Positions 42,155 through 50,541 of a DNA stretch of 64,000 nucleotides are shown here, in pieces; position 1 is the stretch's first letter; each line of letters begins with the position of its first letter. Source of the DNA: Brevibacillus porteri (GTDB taxonomy: Bacteria > Bacillota > Bacilli > Brevibacillales > Brevibacillaceae). The position numbers were made by a program, and so were the translations under genes. The notes beneath the pieces were generated by a model, which saw only the letters and a program-made list of their open reading frames with translations, did not search any database and was not told where the DNA came from. The stretch lies in NCBI RefSeq assembly GCF_003013475.1, contig NZ_PXZO01000010.1, positions 180,746 through 244,745 on the forward strand. The letters run 5' to 3'.

Positions 42155-42862
42155 ATGTCTAACTCTCTAACGAGGAGAAAAACCGCACATTTCTCATTAA
42201 ATGTTATTGTACAGAAGGGTGCATTTGAGGATTTGGAAATAGCCAAGTCTACGGTGAAACAAAACATTGCCTATGCGCAACATTATTTTGATAGGAATGC
42301 TGAAGTGAATGGTTTTCCATGGTTGAATCTCGTGTTTCATGAAGAAAATGATGTCTTCGAAAATGACAGGCTTCAGCATAGCTTCAACTCTTCTCAGGAC
42401 TTACGGGATTTTTTTATGGAAACCGCTCGTGCAGGAGGTTGGAGAAAATCAAAACAACGATTACCTTGTATTAACATCTACTACCTTATTGCAATCCCTC
42501 CTGATGGTATAGCTGCTGGCGTTCATATACCCGGTGCTGCAACATTCTGCAATCTGCGGGCAATCGAAAAACTATCTTTGTTGCTGCAAAAATGGAAGAG
42601 GGCCAGCCCTTCAGAACACCTTGCCTTGTACGGTATTATTAAGAATCGCCCTTCCGTTTTTCTTAATGCAAACGCTATTGCGCCATCTACATTGGCTCAT
42701 GAGATTGGTCACATCTTGGGGTTAGGCCACAGTTCAGAACCGAGTAACCTTATGTACCCCATAGCTAATCAACGAATTCGATGTGAACTAACCTATGAAC
42801 AGAGCATTTGTTTGAGAGATGGAATATGGAAGTACAGTCATGGGTATTTTCCGTTCCTATGA
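42155..42862 (+). CDS. Matrixin-like zinc metalloprotease without signal peptide
   Basis: The zinc site HEIGHILGLGH lies at residues 182-192 and the Met-turn at M200 (SNLMYP), the metzincin pattern of matrixins. The preceding ~180 residues contain no signal peptide or membrane segment (it opens SNSLTRRKTAHFS), so the enzyme appears cytosolic or non-classically exported. It is divergent from the azole-peptide precursor, 309 bases from its start. It could remove the leader from the modified precursor, a role otherwise unfilled here; it could also be unrelated. The ribosome site (AGGAAG/GAGTGAT) is weak. Confidence 0.82.
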   Translation: MSNSLTRRKTAHFSLNVIVQKGAFEDLEIAKSTVKQNIAYAQHYFDRNAEVNGFPWLNLVFHEENDVFENDRLQHSFNSSQDLRDFFMETARAGGWRKSKQRLPCINIYYLIAIPPDGIAAGVHIPGAATFCNLRAIEKLSLLLQKWKRASPSEHLALYGIIKNRPSVFLNANAIAPSTLAHEIGHILGLGHSSEPSNLMYPIANQRIRCELTYEQSICLRDGIWKYSHGYFPFL

Positions 42863-42920
42863 CGATCGCAAAACAAGAAAAAAGCCCCCCGTTATACGAG
42901 AGGGCTATAGGCTGTCGCTA

Positions 42921-43001
42921 AGGTGAACTCCACCCCGTCAAGTAGACAGTACAAATAATTAAAATTGGTTAAGCGACCTTGGTCCTGAATTCCATGGGCC
43001 T
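42921..43001 (-). mobile_element. IS3-family (IS150-group) 3'-end remnant
   Basis: On the minus strand RPMEFRTKVA followed by TAA (43001-42969) matches the C-terminus common to IS3/IS150 transposases, and beyond it lies the terminal-like GTGAACTCCACCCCGTCAAG. No transposase body is present; the region 43002-43150 up to the GNAT gene shows no coding sequence I recognise. Confidence 0.5.
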
Positions 43002-43153
43002 ATTATCTATACACCTACCTCAGGCGTCTTACCCGTTTATGGTTGAGCGCATAACGAAGTACCTCAGCGTGCGTTTCCGGTATTACTTCGGTGAAACTTT
43101 CCTTCCTCTAAAACGCGGTCGCTCCTCCATGAATAAGCATCGGTATAGTTTTT

Positions 43154-43687
43154 TCACGAGATATATTCCTGCTGCAAAATCCCCATGTGCACGAGATCAT
43201 GCCATTTTCCCTCTCGAAACAAAAACTGCCGCGAAATCCCCTCTTGCTTGAATCCGAGCTTATCATACAGCTTTATGGCTTTTTCGTTAAAGGAAAAGAC
43301 GCGTAGCGACACCCGATGCAGATTCATTTCCAAGAATGCATAATCCAGCAGCAGCTTCAGCGCTTCTCGTGCATACCCTTTACCCCAGAATTCCTTCTCT
43401 CCAATATCGATGATGCACTCCGCATTGCGGTTTTTCAGGTCGATTTGAATGAGGGAGGTAATCCCGATCGGTCGATTGGTATGGCTGTCTACGATCATGT
43501 AGCTCTTCGAGGAGCTTGCTTGCAGGATGACTTGATTCACAAACCCGCTCGTATCGTCCCAGGTATAGACGTCCATAGACGGACTCGTTGTCCGCATGAC
43601 TTCCACGTCATTTCTCCACGTATGGTAGACATCCACATCCTCCCCCGTCATTTTTCTCAGATAGATTTTCTCTGATTGAAACAACAT
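43154..43687 (-). CDS. RimJ/RimL-like GNAT acetyltransferase
   Basis: A 177-residue GNAT with the N-terminal pattern SEKIYLRKMTGEDVDVYHTWRNDVEVMRT, the CoA-binding loop GEKEFWGKGYAREALKLLLDYAF and motif B NLHRVSLRVFSFNEKAIKLYDKLGFKQEG. Members acetylate protein N-termini or small amines such as spermidine or antibiotics. It is the second gene after a TetR regulator (12 bases apart), so it is probably part of an inducible resistance or detoxification pair. GGAGGGGG precedes the ATG. Confidence 0.87.
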   Translation of the reverse strand: MLFQSEKIYLRKMTGEDVDVYHTWRNDVEVMRTTSPSMDVYTWDDTSGFVNQVILQASSSKSYMIVDSHTNRPIGITSLIQIDLKNRNAECIIDIGEKEFWGKGYAREALKLLLDYAFLEMNLHRVSLRVFSFNEKAIKLYDKLGFKQEGISRQFLFREGKWHDLVHMGILQQEYIS

Positions 43688-43699
43688 TCTTCCCCCTCC

Positions 43700-44317
43700 T
43701 TATTGAACCGGTCCCAGCATCGCTCTCAATGAAAACAACAGTGCTTCCATCTGCTCGGACACCTTCGTTTTCTCTGCGCCCAAATGCGCGGTATCCAGCA
43801 TCAATCCATCGATAACCGAGATGAGATAGCGAGCAATCGCCTCCGGTGGTAGCTGTAGCTTGAACTCACCTGTCGCTGTCCCATGCGCGAAGAAAGCTGT
43901 CAGCACATCTACCATTTTTTCATAGCGAGTCGTGATGTATGGATAGCTCTGTTGCTTTTGCTGATCTCTCAGTGACAGGAAAAACTCTGAGTTGGCTTGG
44001 GACAATGTTTGTTCGATTTTCTCGATCTCGACCTGCTGTTTGGAGACCCATTTGGTGACTTGCTGCCAAGACAATTCACCAGCAATTGGTGTGAAAAACT
44101 GTACATCCTGTTGATCTTCGAATTGCAGCAGCTCCAAATATAAGTGCTCCAGGTTATCAAAGTAGGCGTACAAGGCACCCCGCGATACACCAGCCTCGTT
44201 CATGACGTCTTGCATGGTGGCCCGTGTATAGCCTTTTGTGATGAACACACGTTTTGCCGCTTGTAGCAGTTCGATTTTCTTTTTGGTTTTGTATTCGTCG
44301 CTTACTTTTGGGGCCAT
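43700..44317 (-). CDS. TetR-family repressor
   Basis: The N-terminal HTH reads IELLQAAKRVFITKGYTRATMQDVMNEAGVSRGALYAYFDNLEHLY; the remaining ~145 residues form the ligand-binding/dimer domain. The ribosome site AAAGGAGGT is unusually far (about 14 bases) from the only plausible ATG. A 20-base perfect palindrome lies 68 bases upstream, the likely operator. It leads an operon with the GNAT gene. Confidence 0.88.
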   Translation of the reverse strand: MAPKVSDEYKTKKKIELLQAAKRVFITKGYTRATMQDVMNEAGVSRGALYAYFDNLEHLYLELLQFEDQQDVQFFTPIAGELSWQQVTKWVSKQQVEIEKIEQTLSQANSEFFLSLRDQQKQQSYPYITTRYEKMVDVLTAFFAHGTATGEFKLQLPPEAIARYLISVIDGLMLDTAHLGAEKTKVSEQMEALLFSLRAMLGPVQ

Positions 44318-44384
44318 GGGGTTGGGGCCTACCTCCTTTGAACAAAATATACACAGATGTCGTTTTTGTTGGTGAGATTATTAT

Positions 44385-44404
44385 AAACGACATTAATGTC
44401 GTTT
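44385..44404. promoter_or_regulatory. 20-base perfect palindrome, TetR operator
   Basis: AAACGACATTAATGTCGTTT is fully self-complementary. Half of it (ATGTCGTTT) recurs at 44358-44366, 38 bases away, nearer the TetR gene. Confidence 0.8.
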
Positions 44405-44445
44405 TTCAACCTTTCATGGATCGGCTTTTTGAATCTGAGCATCAA

Positions 44446-44485
44446 AAAAGCATCCTGAATCACTCGTGAAAGTGAGGATGCTTTT
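44446..44485. terminator. Bidirectional terminator with two-tier stem
   Basis: AAAAGCATCCT (44446-44456) pairs perfectly with AGGATGCTTTT (44475-44485), with an inner CACT/AGTG pair; A and T runs lie on both sides. It ends the DUF6933-like gene on the minus strand. Confidence 0.8.
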
Positions 44486-44489
44486 GGTA

Positions 44490-44996
44490 CTATAAATTTT
44501 CTAACGCTTCCAGCATTGCTAGTCTGGGAAATAGTTGCGGCAATTTAGTCATGATGTAATCATTCAAAAACCGATTCACCTGATTAATACCCAATTCATT
44601 GCTCTCCCTCATATTCCTATCCATATCGTCCTGTGCAATCCATATCATGTCATTCATTTGACTAAGAATGCTTCTATCACTTGTTTCAGTATAAGTCGCC
44701 TCACCGACATTTTGTAAATACTTCTCAATTAATGTTTGGGCGATTCCTTCTGCGAGAAGGTTCTCTGCGATTTTTTCTTTCACCAATTGATCAAAACGAT
44801 TAAAATCTGCCCTCTTTAATCCATGCATAACGAAATTGTATCTTGTTTCGTTATTCATCACCAGCACACACTTCCGCCGTTGATATACAAACAGGTGAGC
44901 GTGCCATCTGTATAAAGGCTCCGAAACTATTTTCTCTTTATCAGACACAGTAACTTTCAGTTCTGCTATAAGCTTTTTGGTGCATTGAAAAGTAAT
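44490..44996 (-). CDS. DUF6933-like small cytosolic protein with a probable ATT start
   Basis: The segment PLYRWHAHLFVYQRRKCVLVMNNETRYNFVMHGLKRADFNRFDQL is typical of a family I recall as DUF6933; function unknown. A canonical start exists only at GTG 44948, but the frame continues upstream with TFQCTKKLIAELKVT, the conserved family N-terminus, up to a TGA at 45008-45006. The only codons there are ATC, GTC, TTC and ATT, so an ATT start at 44996 (GGGGTG about ten bases upstream) is proposed. If not, the gene begins at 44948. It is monocistronic. Confidence 0.6.
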   Translation of the reverse strand: MTFQCTKKLIAELKVTVSDKEKIVSEPLYRWHAHLFVYQRRKCVLVMNNETRYNFVMHGLKRADFNRFDQLVKEKIAENLLAEGIAQTLIEKYLQNVGEATYTETSDRSILSQMNDMIWIAQDDMDRNMRESNELGINQVNRFLNDYIMTKLPQLFPRLAMLEALENL

Positions 44997-45030
44997 GAAG
45001 ACGATTCACCCCATTTAAGAAGTTTCGAAT

Positions 45031-48000
45031 TTACATCCGATCTGGTATCACAAATGACACCGTCGTACCATCATTCAATTTGCTCGTGATACACAAGCCC
45101 TTCCCGTACATTTGCGTCAGTCTCCGATTCGTGTTAGACACCCCGATTCCGCCTCTCTCCTTCTTCGACAAGTCGAGAATTTGCCGCACAGTCGCTTCCT
45201 CCATCCCGATACCGTCATCCTTCACCTCAAAAAGAGTGGCGTTCTTTTGCCGGACGATGCGGATATGGAGAGCTCCCCCCTCTATTCGGGTAAGAAGACC
45301 ATGGTTGATGGCATTCTCAACTAACGGCTGAATGGTCAGTGGCGGGATGAGAAGATCGATATCAGGCTCAACCTCCCACACGATCTGTAACCGCTCGCCA
45401 AATCGTTCCTTTTCAATGTAAAGATAGGCTTGGACGAGCTCTAGCTCATGGGAGAGTGTGACTTGTTTTCCCGTGTTCAAAAAGTCGAAGCTGATGTGCA
45501 AGAAGGCGGCAAACGCATCCCCGAGTTTACGCATCTTCTCCGTATCAATGTCACTCAATGCCATAATCGAGCTAAGAGTGTTGAACAAGAAGTGCGGGTG
45601 AATCTGCGCCTGCAAGTAGGCAGCCTCCAGGCGCAATCGTTCATCGACTGTTTGCTTGAGCGTCGTCAACGACCAGACGCGATATTTCAGCTCCATGCCA
45701 TCGACTGGTTTGCATACATAGTCATTCGCACCAGACAAATACCCGGTATATACATCCTCAGACTGGCTGCGTGCCGTTAAGAGCAAGATCGGAAGCTCGG
45801 AAACAGAGAAATGCTCCCGGACCTTTTGCGTCAGCTCGTAGCCCGACATATGCGGCATCATGACATCGATGATAAGCAAGTCCCACTGCTCTGTAAAAAG
45901 CAGATCGAGCGCGTCTCTTGGCGATGTGCACGTAGTGATTTGGTAATGCGAGGATGAGAGCATTCGATCCAGCACCCTTAGGTTAACCGGGTCGTCATCG
46001 ATCGCTAATATGTTCGCCTTTCTGTCAACAGATGCATGCGCAGCCGTTTGCTGAAAAGCCAAGATATCTGGGGCTTCACTATGCCTCATCTGGTTGCTAG
46101 CCGTCACTTGATTGTTCTTATCCATCTGCTCCACATATTGGCTCTCTGCTGCCTTCATCTCATCTGTACTAACCACGGGCAGCCAGAAGCTAAATACCGA
46201 ACCTTTGCCCGGTTCAGAGTCGACTCTCAGTTCGCTATCATGCAGATCTACCAGCTGTGTACAAATAGCAAGACCGAGGCCGATTCCTCCCCCATCGTTC
46301 GTTGCTTGCGCTCCCTGCTCATACGGCAAAAATATTCGTGCCTTGGTCTGCTCATCCATCCCGATTCCTGTATCGGATACATAGATCGCCACCTGTCCGT
46401 CCACGATCTCAGCAGAAACGACGACAGATCCTTCTTCTGTGAATTTCAGTGCATTGTGAACAAGATTGAACAGAATCTGGACTAGCCGCTTCTCATCTGC
46501 CAAGATTGGCGGGATAGACTCTGGTATGTCCATTTTCAGTTGAACAGGCTTGCCTTCTACCAGGTAGGTGAGCATGCTGATGATGCCGGAAACAATCGAT
46601 TGAATATGCAACGGCTTCTTCTGCAACACGATATGCTTGTCCTGCAATCGTACGACATCTAGCAAATCGTCCAGTAAATGCGACATTCTGCGGCTGATCG
46701 TGATTAAGAGCTCCATATCCTGCGTGCTGCGACCGCCCATGACATGCCTTTCATTGTTCACGACAGTCTGGGCGATATTCATGATGCCATGCAATGGCGT
46801 TCTCAGTTCGTGAGAGGTATGGGCGAGAAACTGGTCTTTGAGCTTGTCGGCTTCTTTCAATTGCTCCGTTAGCTGTGCCTTTTCCTCTGAATTGCGAAAG
46901 AATCGCTTGAACCAATAGGCAGAAAAACTGACAAGCGCAGCAATCACGTCGAGCGGATAAAACACGTACTTGATATCGATGACTTGATATTCCATGATTG
47001 CGGACCATATGACATTGGAGAAAATACTCGTTGCAGCAATGAGCAAAAACACAGCGTCATGCTTGTTTTGCATGAGCATGCGGCTGATCCTGAATATAAA
47101 TAGCACCAACGGGCCGAAATAAATCATGACCAAAAATGGCGTCCCAGCTAAAACATACACCCATTGTGCCGTTCCAACTACGATGACTGCCGAGTATAGA
47201 CTAAGCATGAAAAGATACGCCCTGAACGGTTTGGAGTATTCTTTCTCCCCCTGATCAGTTAAGCTTCTGACCAATAATATCATCAGCAAAGGCTGCCAGA
47301 TGTAGGCAAGCACTTCCACCTTGATCGCCCATGTATAATCGAAGGGAATCCAAAGCAACAGCAGGTTGTCATAATCAGACACACTCTTTATTCCTACACA
47401 GGAAAGCAACAGCAAAAACACCAGAAACTCTTTGTGACGGGCGTTAAATATATACAAGATGCCGGCATACAAGCCATGAAGCAATAGGATGAGGAAGGTT
47501 GCCATCTGGAAGCCGATAGAATTCCAACGTTCGTTGTCAACAGTGGCCTGCGACCCGAAGTAAATCGATCTGACAAGGCCCCCTTCGATTGGATTATGGA
47601 AGTTGGCAGCTCGGACAAGCACTTCAATGACCTTCGCATCATCTGCATTGTACGTAACCGTGAAGGATTGCTTCCGCGGTGTGTACTCTTCCACTGTTGC
47701 CGCAGGCACTCCGACTCTGGCTAAAATCTCTCCGTTAACCTCTACGGTGGAAGATGCCTCCACTTGCGGAACCCATAAGGTGTATGGCTGATTTAGCGGT
47801 TGATCGACCAAGATCCGTAAACGGTATGTTCCATAGCCATACGATGACGGAGAGTCCCTGGAAAAAGCGCTGCTCCAATTGCCAGGTACTTGAACGTATT
47901 GTCGTTCGTCATTCGATGATTGCTTGAAATCTTCATGCGTGATGAAAGAATCAGGGAAAAACTCCCATTCCCCATCCAGCGAAACGGACGGGGAATTCTC

Positions 48001-48192
48001 AAAGTCCCACCCGCGCATATCAAGAACCCCTTGAACCACAGGCGGATGCTCTGGAAACGTATGAAACGAAAACCAGAACATCCGAAGCCCTAGTAGAAAT
48101 GCTAAAAACAAGAGAAGAATCAAAAGATACTTACTTATGAGTGCTTTTGATTGACTCCGATTATGGTTGCTTCGCTTTATCATAGTATGCAT
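45031..48192 (-). CDS. 7TM hybrid sensor kinase: HisKA-ATPase-REC-LytS-type kinase
   Basis: The order in 1053 residues: TM1 (~20-45); an extracellular jelly-roll-like 7TMR-DISM domain (~55-215); seven membrane segments (~225-425); HisKA with HTSHELRTPLHGIMNIAQ; an ATPase domain (LVHNALKFTEEG, GIGLGLAICTQLVD); a receiver (AIDDDPVNLRVL, LLIIDVMMPHMSG, CKPVDGMELK); and finally a second, LytS-type kinase (QAQIHPHFLFNTLSSIMAL, GIGVSNTNRRLTQMYG). Signal would pass His-Asp-His within one chain. No DNA-binding output is attached. It lies 58 bases after the Lnr-like permease gene and may be co-transcribed with it. Confidence 0.87.
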   Translation of the reverse strand: MHTMIKRSNHNRSQSKALISKYLLILLLFLAFLLGLRMFWFSFHTFPEHPPVVQGVLDMRGWDFENSPSVSLDGEWEFFPDSFITHEDFKQSSNDERQYVQVPGNWSSAFSRDSPSSYGYGTYRLRILVDQPLNQPYTLWVPQVEASSTVEVNGEILARVGVPAATVEEYTPRKQSFTVTYNADDAKVIEVLVRAANFHNPIEGGLVRSIYFGSQATVDNERWNSIGFQMATFLILLLHGLYAGILYIFNARHKEFLVFLLLLSCVGIKSVSDYDNLLLLWIPFDYTWAIKVEVLAYIWQPLLMILLVRSLTDQGEKEYSKPFRAYLFMLSLYSAVIVVGTAQWVYVLAGTPFLVMIYFGPLVLFIFRISRMLMQNKHDAVFLLIAATSIFSNVIWSAIMEYQVIDIKYVFYPLDVIAALVSFSAYWFKRFFRNSEEKAQLTEQLKEADKLKDQFLAHTSHELRTPLHGIMNIAQTVVNNERHVMGGRSTQDMELLITISRRMSHLLDDLLDVVRLQDKHIVLQKKPLHIQSIVSGIISMLTYLVEGKPVQLKMDIPESIPPILADEKRLVQILFNLVHNALKFTEEGSVVVSAEIVDGQVAIYVSDTGIGMDEQTKARIFLPYEQGAQATNDGGGIGLGLAICTQLVDLHDSELRVDSEPGKGSVFSFWLPVVSTDEMKAAESQYVEQMDKNNQVTASNQMRHSEAPDILAFQQTAAHASVDRKANILAIDDDPVNLRVLDRMLSSSHYQITTCTSPRDALDLLFTEQWDLLIIDVMMPHMSGYELTQKVREHFSVSELPILLLTARSQSEDVYTGYLSGANDYVCKPVDGMELKYRVWSLTTLKQTVDERLRLEAAYLQAQIHPHFLFNTLSSIMALSDIDTEKMRKLGDAFAAFLHISFDFLNTGKQVTLSHELELVQAYLYIEKERFGERLQIVWEVEPDIDLLIPPLTIQPLVENAINHGLLTRIEGGALHIRIVRQKNATLFEVKDDGIGMEEATVRQILDLSKKERGGIGVSNTNRRLTQMYGKGLCITSKLNDGTTVSFVIPDRM

Positions 48193-48250
48193 CTTTCGAC
48201 ACGCTTCGGATTATCCCTTGTCAAATTGCAGTTCCACAGTCCTATTTTTC

Positions 48251-49399
48251 TCACACAAACTGTCTACTATCGTTATTTCGCCCAAACCGATAGATGGCGA
48301 TCAAGGCAAAAACCGACGCGAATGCGAGCAAAATAGCTATGTGCAAATACAAACTCCCCAGACTATACCCTTGTTGAAGCTTATTCACCATATCGAGCAA
48401 CCAATGCTGGGGCAAGAATGTTGAAATTTTGCGCACGGTGTCCGGCATGATTTCCATGGGAAAGAAGCAGCCAGCCAGGAGGCACGTCGGTACAATGATC
48501 AGGTTGGAAATCGCTCCGGCACCTGCTCTACTCTTCGCAAAGGCAACGATCATCAGAGAAAGTGCGATTGCCCCCAGCGCGAACACGAACAACGGCAGAA
48601 TCATTTGACCATACGAGACGCCTGCATCTATGCCGAAGACGTTTTTCATGACGAGCAAGGTCACGATGATTTGCAGCAGCAAAATAAACATGCTGACGAT
48701 AATATTCGAGAATACATAGGATCTGGCCGACATCGGTGAAGAAAGGAGTCGTAAAAAAGTGCGATTCCCTTTTTCTTTTAAAATGATCTCTGACATGTCC
48801 ACCGCTGAAAACATCATGAACATAATAAGGAATCCAATCGATTGATTCGTCATGCGCGTCACGTTTGAGTTGTTTTGAAGCGTTACCGTACTGAGCTTGT
48901 AGCTTTGCTCGTGGTATGCCGCATACAGCTTCGTGAACTTAGCCTCATCCGCTTGTGCCGCTTTTCCAATCGCGGCAAGATTGCCGATATAACTGTGCAG
49001 CATGGCCTTCACGTAGGCAGTAACCTGTTCACCTTTTACTGATACCATATTCAAGTGTGCTGGCGCCCCTTTTCGAACACTAGCAGCATACCCTGACTCG
49101 AAAACAATTCCGCTATCCAGCTCACCAGAAACGATTTGTTCACGCATCGTTTGTTCATCGATGACTGTGACCTTGATATGATTCAAACTCTCGATAAACC
49201 GGATTGTGTCCTGCGTGATCACCTGGTCCCCATCCTGATTGATGATTCCTACATGGATCGTGCCGCTGCCTGCATTGCTGTAGATGGTAAGAGACAGCAG
49301 AACCCCTGCGATCGGCAAACCCAAATAGGTGAACCAGCTTTTTTTGCTGCGAAACGTCTCCATCAGCGTTTTCCGAATTAGCCATAGCATTTCACTCAT
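48251..49399 (-). CDS. ABC-2 type permease (LnrN/YfiN-like)
   Basis: The 382-residue protein has one N-terminal membrane segment, a ~150-residue extracellular loop, then five membrane segments (TNQSIGFLIMFMMFSAVDMSE onward), the layout of ABC-2 half-permeases in drug and linearmycin resistance systems. It overlaps the preceding permease by four bases (ATGA). The pair should form a heterodimeric exporter with the ATPase at 50.5 kb. Confidence 0.85.
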   Translation of the reverse strand: MSEMLWLIRKTLMETFRSKKSWFTYLGLPIAGVLLSLTIYSNAGSGTIHVGIINQDGDQVITQDTIRFIESLNHIKVTVIDEQTMREQIVSGELDSGIVFESGYAASVRKGAPAHLNMVSVKGEQVTAYVKAMLHSYIGNLAAIGKAAQADEAKFTKLYAAYHEQSYKLSTVTLQNNSNVTRMTNQSIGFLIMFMMFSAVDMSEIILKEKGNRTFLRLLSSPMSARSYVFSNIIVSMFILLLQIIVTLLVMKNVFGIDAGVSYGQMILPLFVFALGAIALSLMIVAFAKSRAGAGAISNLIIVPTCLLAGCFFPMEIMPDTVRKISTFLPQHWLLDMVNKLQQGYSLGSLYLHIAILLAFASVFALIAIYRFGRNNDSRQFV

Positions 49400-50526
49400 A
49401 CAAAAGCACCCTCCCTTCTACGCATCGTGATAACAGAAAAGATGATAAACGCCATGGCAATGCTCACATTCATCGCAATCGCGAACCATGCGCCTGTCGG
49501 ATTGTCTGTGTAGATCATTTGCAGCAGACCTGTATTTACCCAGTGAAGGGGAGAAAGATTAGACAGGAGGCTGAAGAAGCCATCGGATTGTTCAATCGGA
49601 AAATAGGCACCGCCTGCAAAGGAGGCGACTTGCGTAAAAATATTATTGATTGCCCTTACCCCTTCGCCTTTGAAAAGAAAACTAATACCGAGGCCCAAGC
49701 TGACCGCAAGCAGTACCTCTGTCAAAAGCACCAGGATAACCATCCCGTAATGGCTGCCCCAATCCGCTTTGAACACGAACTTGCTGAATAAGAACACGGC
49801 TAGTACGAAAAACAGGTTGATCACCGTACAACCGATCACTTTTCCGGTAAAAATAGCACCTTTGCTTACAGGTGCTGCCATTAAACGAATGGCCGTTTTG
49901 TTCGTTCGCTCTCCGCTGAATAAATAACTGGCATTGAACATCGCGTAGAGCCCGATCATCGTGGTCATTGCCATCGCGTAATAGTCGATGGAGCCTGGTT
50001 TTTTATTCGAATTCAAGGTCGTGTCACGAATAAATTCATTGTTTTGTCCGGTAGCTGAAAGAGTAGCCGCAGCAGTCTCTGGGTCTACCTGAAAGGCTGC
50101 GGATGCGAGCGAGTAACGATCTGCAAAAACAGTTAGCATCCCGGCAAGGATATTGCTTCCGATCGCATTCTCACCGCTTCCATAAAACTCAATCCCTTCA
50201 TCACTGACAACTGCGTACCCCGTAAAGCGATTCGCTCTTACTTCCTCATGCCCGTCTGTGCCTGATTCCGCTTCAACGACCTCGACTCCATTTTTTCCGA
50301 TAGCTTCTATAAAAACGTTCCACCCCGTCGATACTTGCGCGTTCGTCCAGTTGCTTTTAAACAACAGGCGCATGTCATCCACAGTCCTCGTGTCATTGAA
50401 TACATTGGATAGAGCCGTACCCAATATCAGCATCAGGATGATGGGAAGTGCCAACATAAACATAAACGTTCTCTTTTCGCGAAGGCTGGACTTGATTTCT
50501 TTTACAGCGATACTCCATATATTCAT
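49396..50526 (-). CDS. ABC-2 type permease (LnrM/YfiM-like)
   Basis: Same architecture as its neighbour: MNIWSIAVKEIKSSLREKRTFMFMLALPIILMLILGTALSNVF is the first segment, followed by a large extracellular loop (~50-175) and five membrane segments. It starts 15 bases after the ATPase gene with a GGAGGG site. In B. subtilis the comparable LnrLMN exporter removes linearmycins and amphotericin-like polyenes from the membrane; substrate here is inferred. Confidence 0.85.
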   Translation of the reverse strand: MNIWSIAVKEIKSSLREKRTFMFMLALPIILMLILGTALSNVFNDTRTVDDMRLLFKSNWTNAQVSTGWNVFIEAIGKNGVEVVEAESGTDGHEEVRANRFTGYAVVSDEGIEFYGSGENAIGSNILAGMLTVFADRYSLASAAFQVDPETAAATLSATGQNNEFIRDTTLNSNKKPGSIDYYAMAMTTMIGLYAMFNASYLFSGERTNKTAIRLMAAPVSKGAIFTGKVIGCTVINLFFVLAVFLFSKFVFKADWGSHYGMVILVLLTEVLLAVSLGLGISFLFKGEGVRAINNIFTQVASFAGGAYFPIEQSDGFFSLLSNLSPLHWVNTGLLQMIYTDNPTGAWFAIAMNVSIAMAFIIFSVITMRRREGAFV

Positions 50527-50541
50527 GGCAAAGTCCCTCCT

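Noticed and set aside
42880..42912. Hairpin AGCCCCCC...GGGCT after the matrixin gene
   Set aside because: Stem is imperfect and has no T tail in the matrixin direction; not called as a terminator.
43002..43153. Further transposase sequence or a small gene beside the IS3 remnant
   Set aside because: Short frames (e.g. ending in LRYALNHKRVRRLR) are interrupted by stops and do not match a transposase I recognise.
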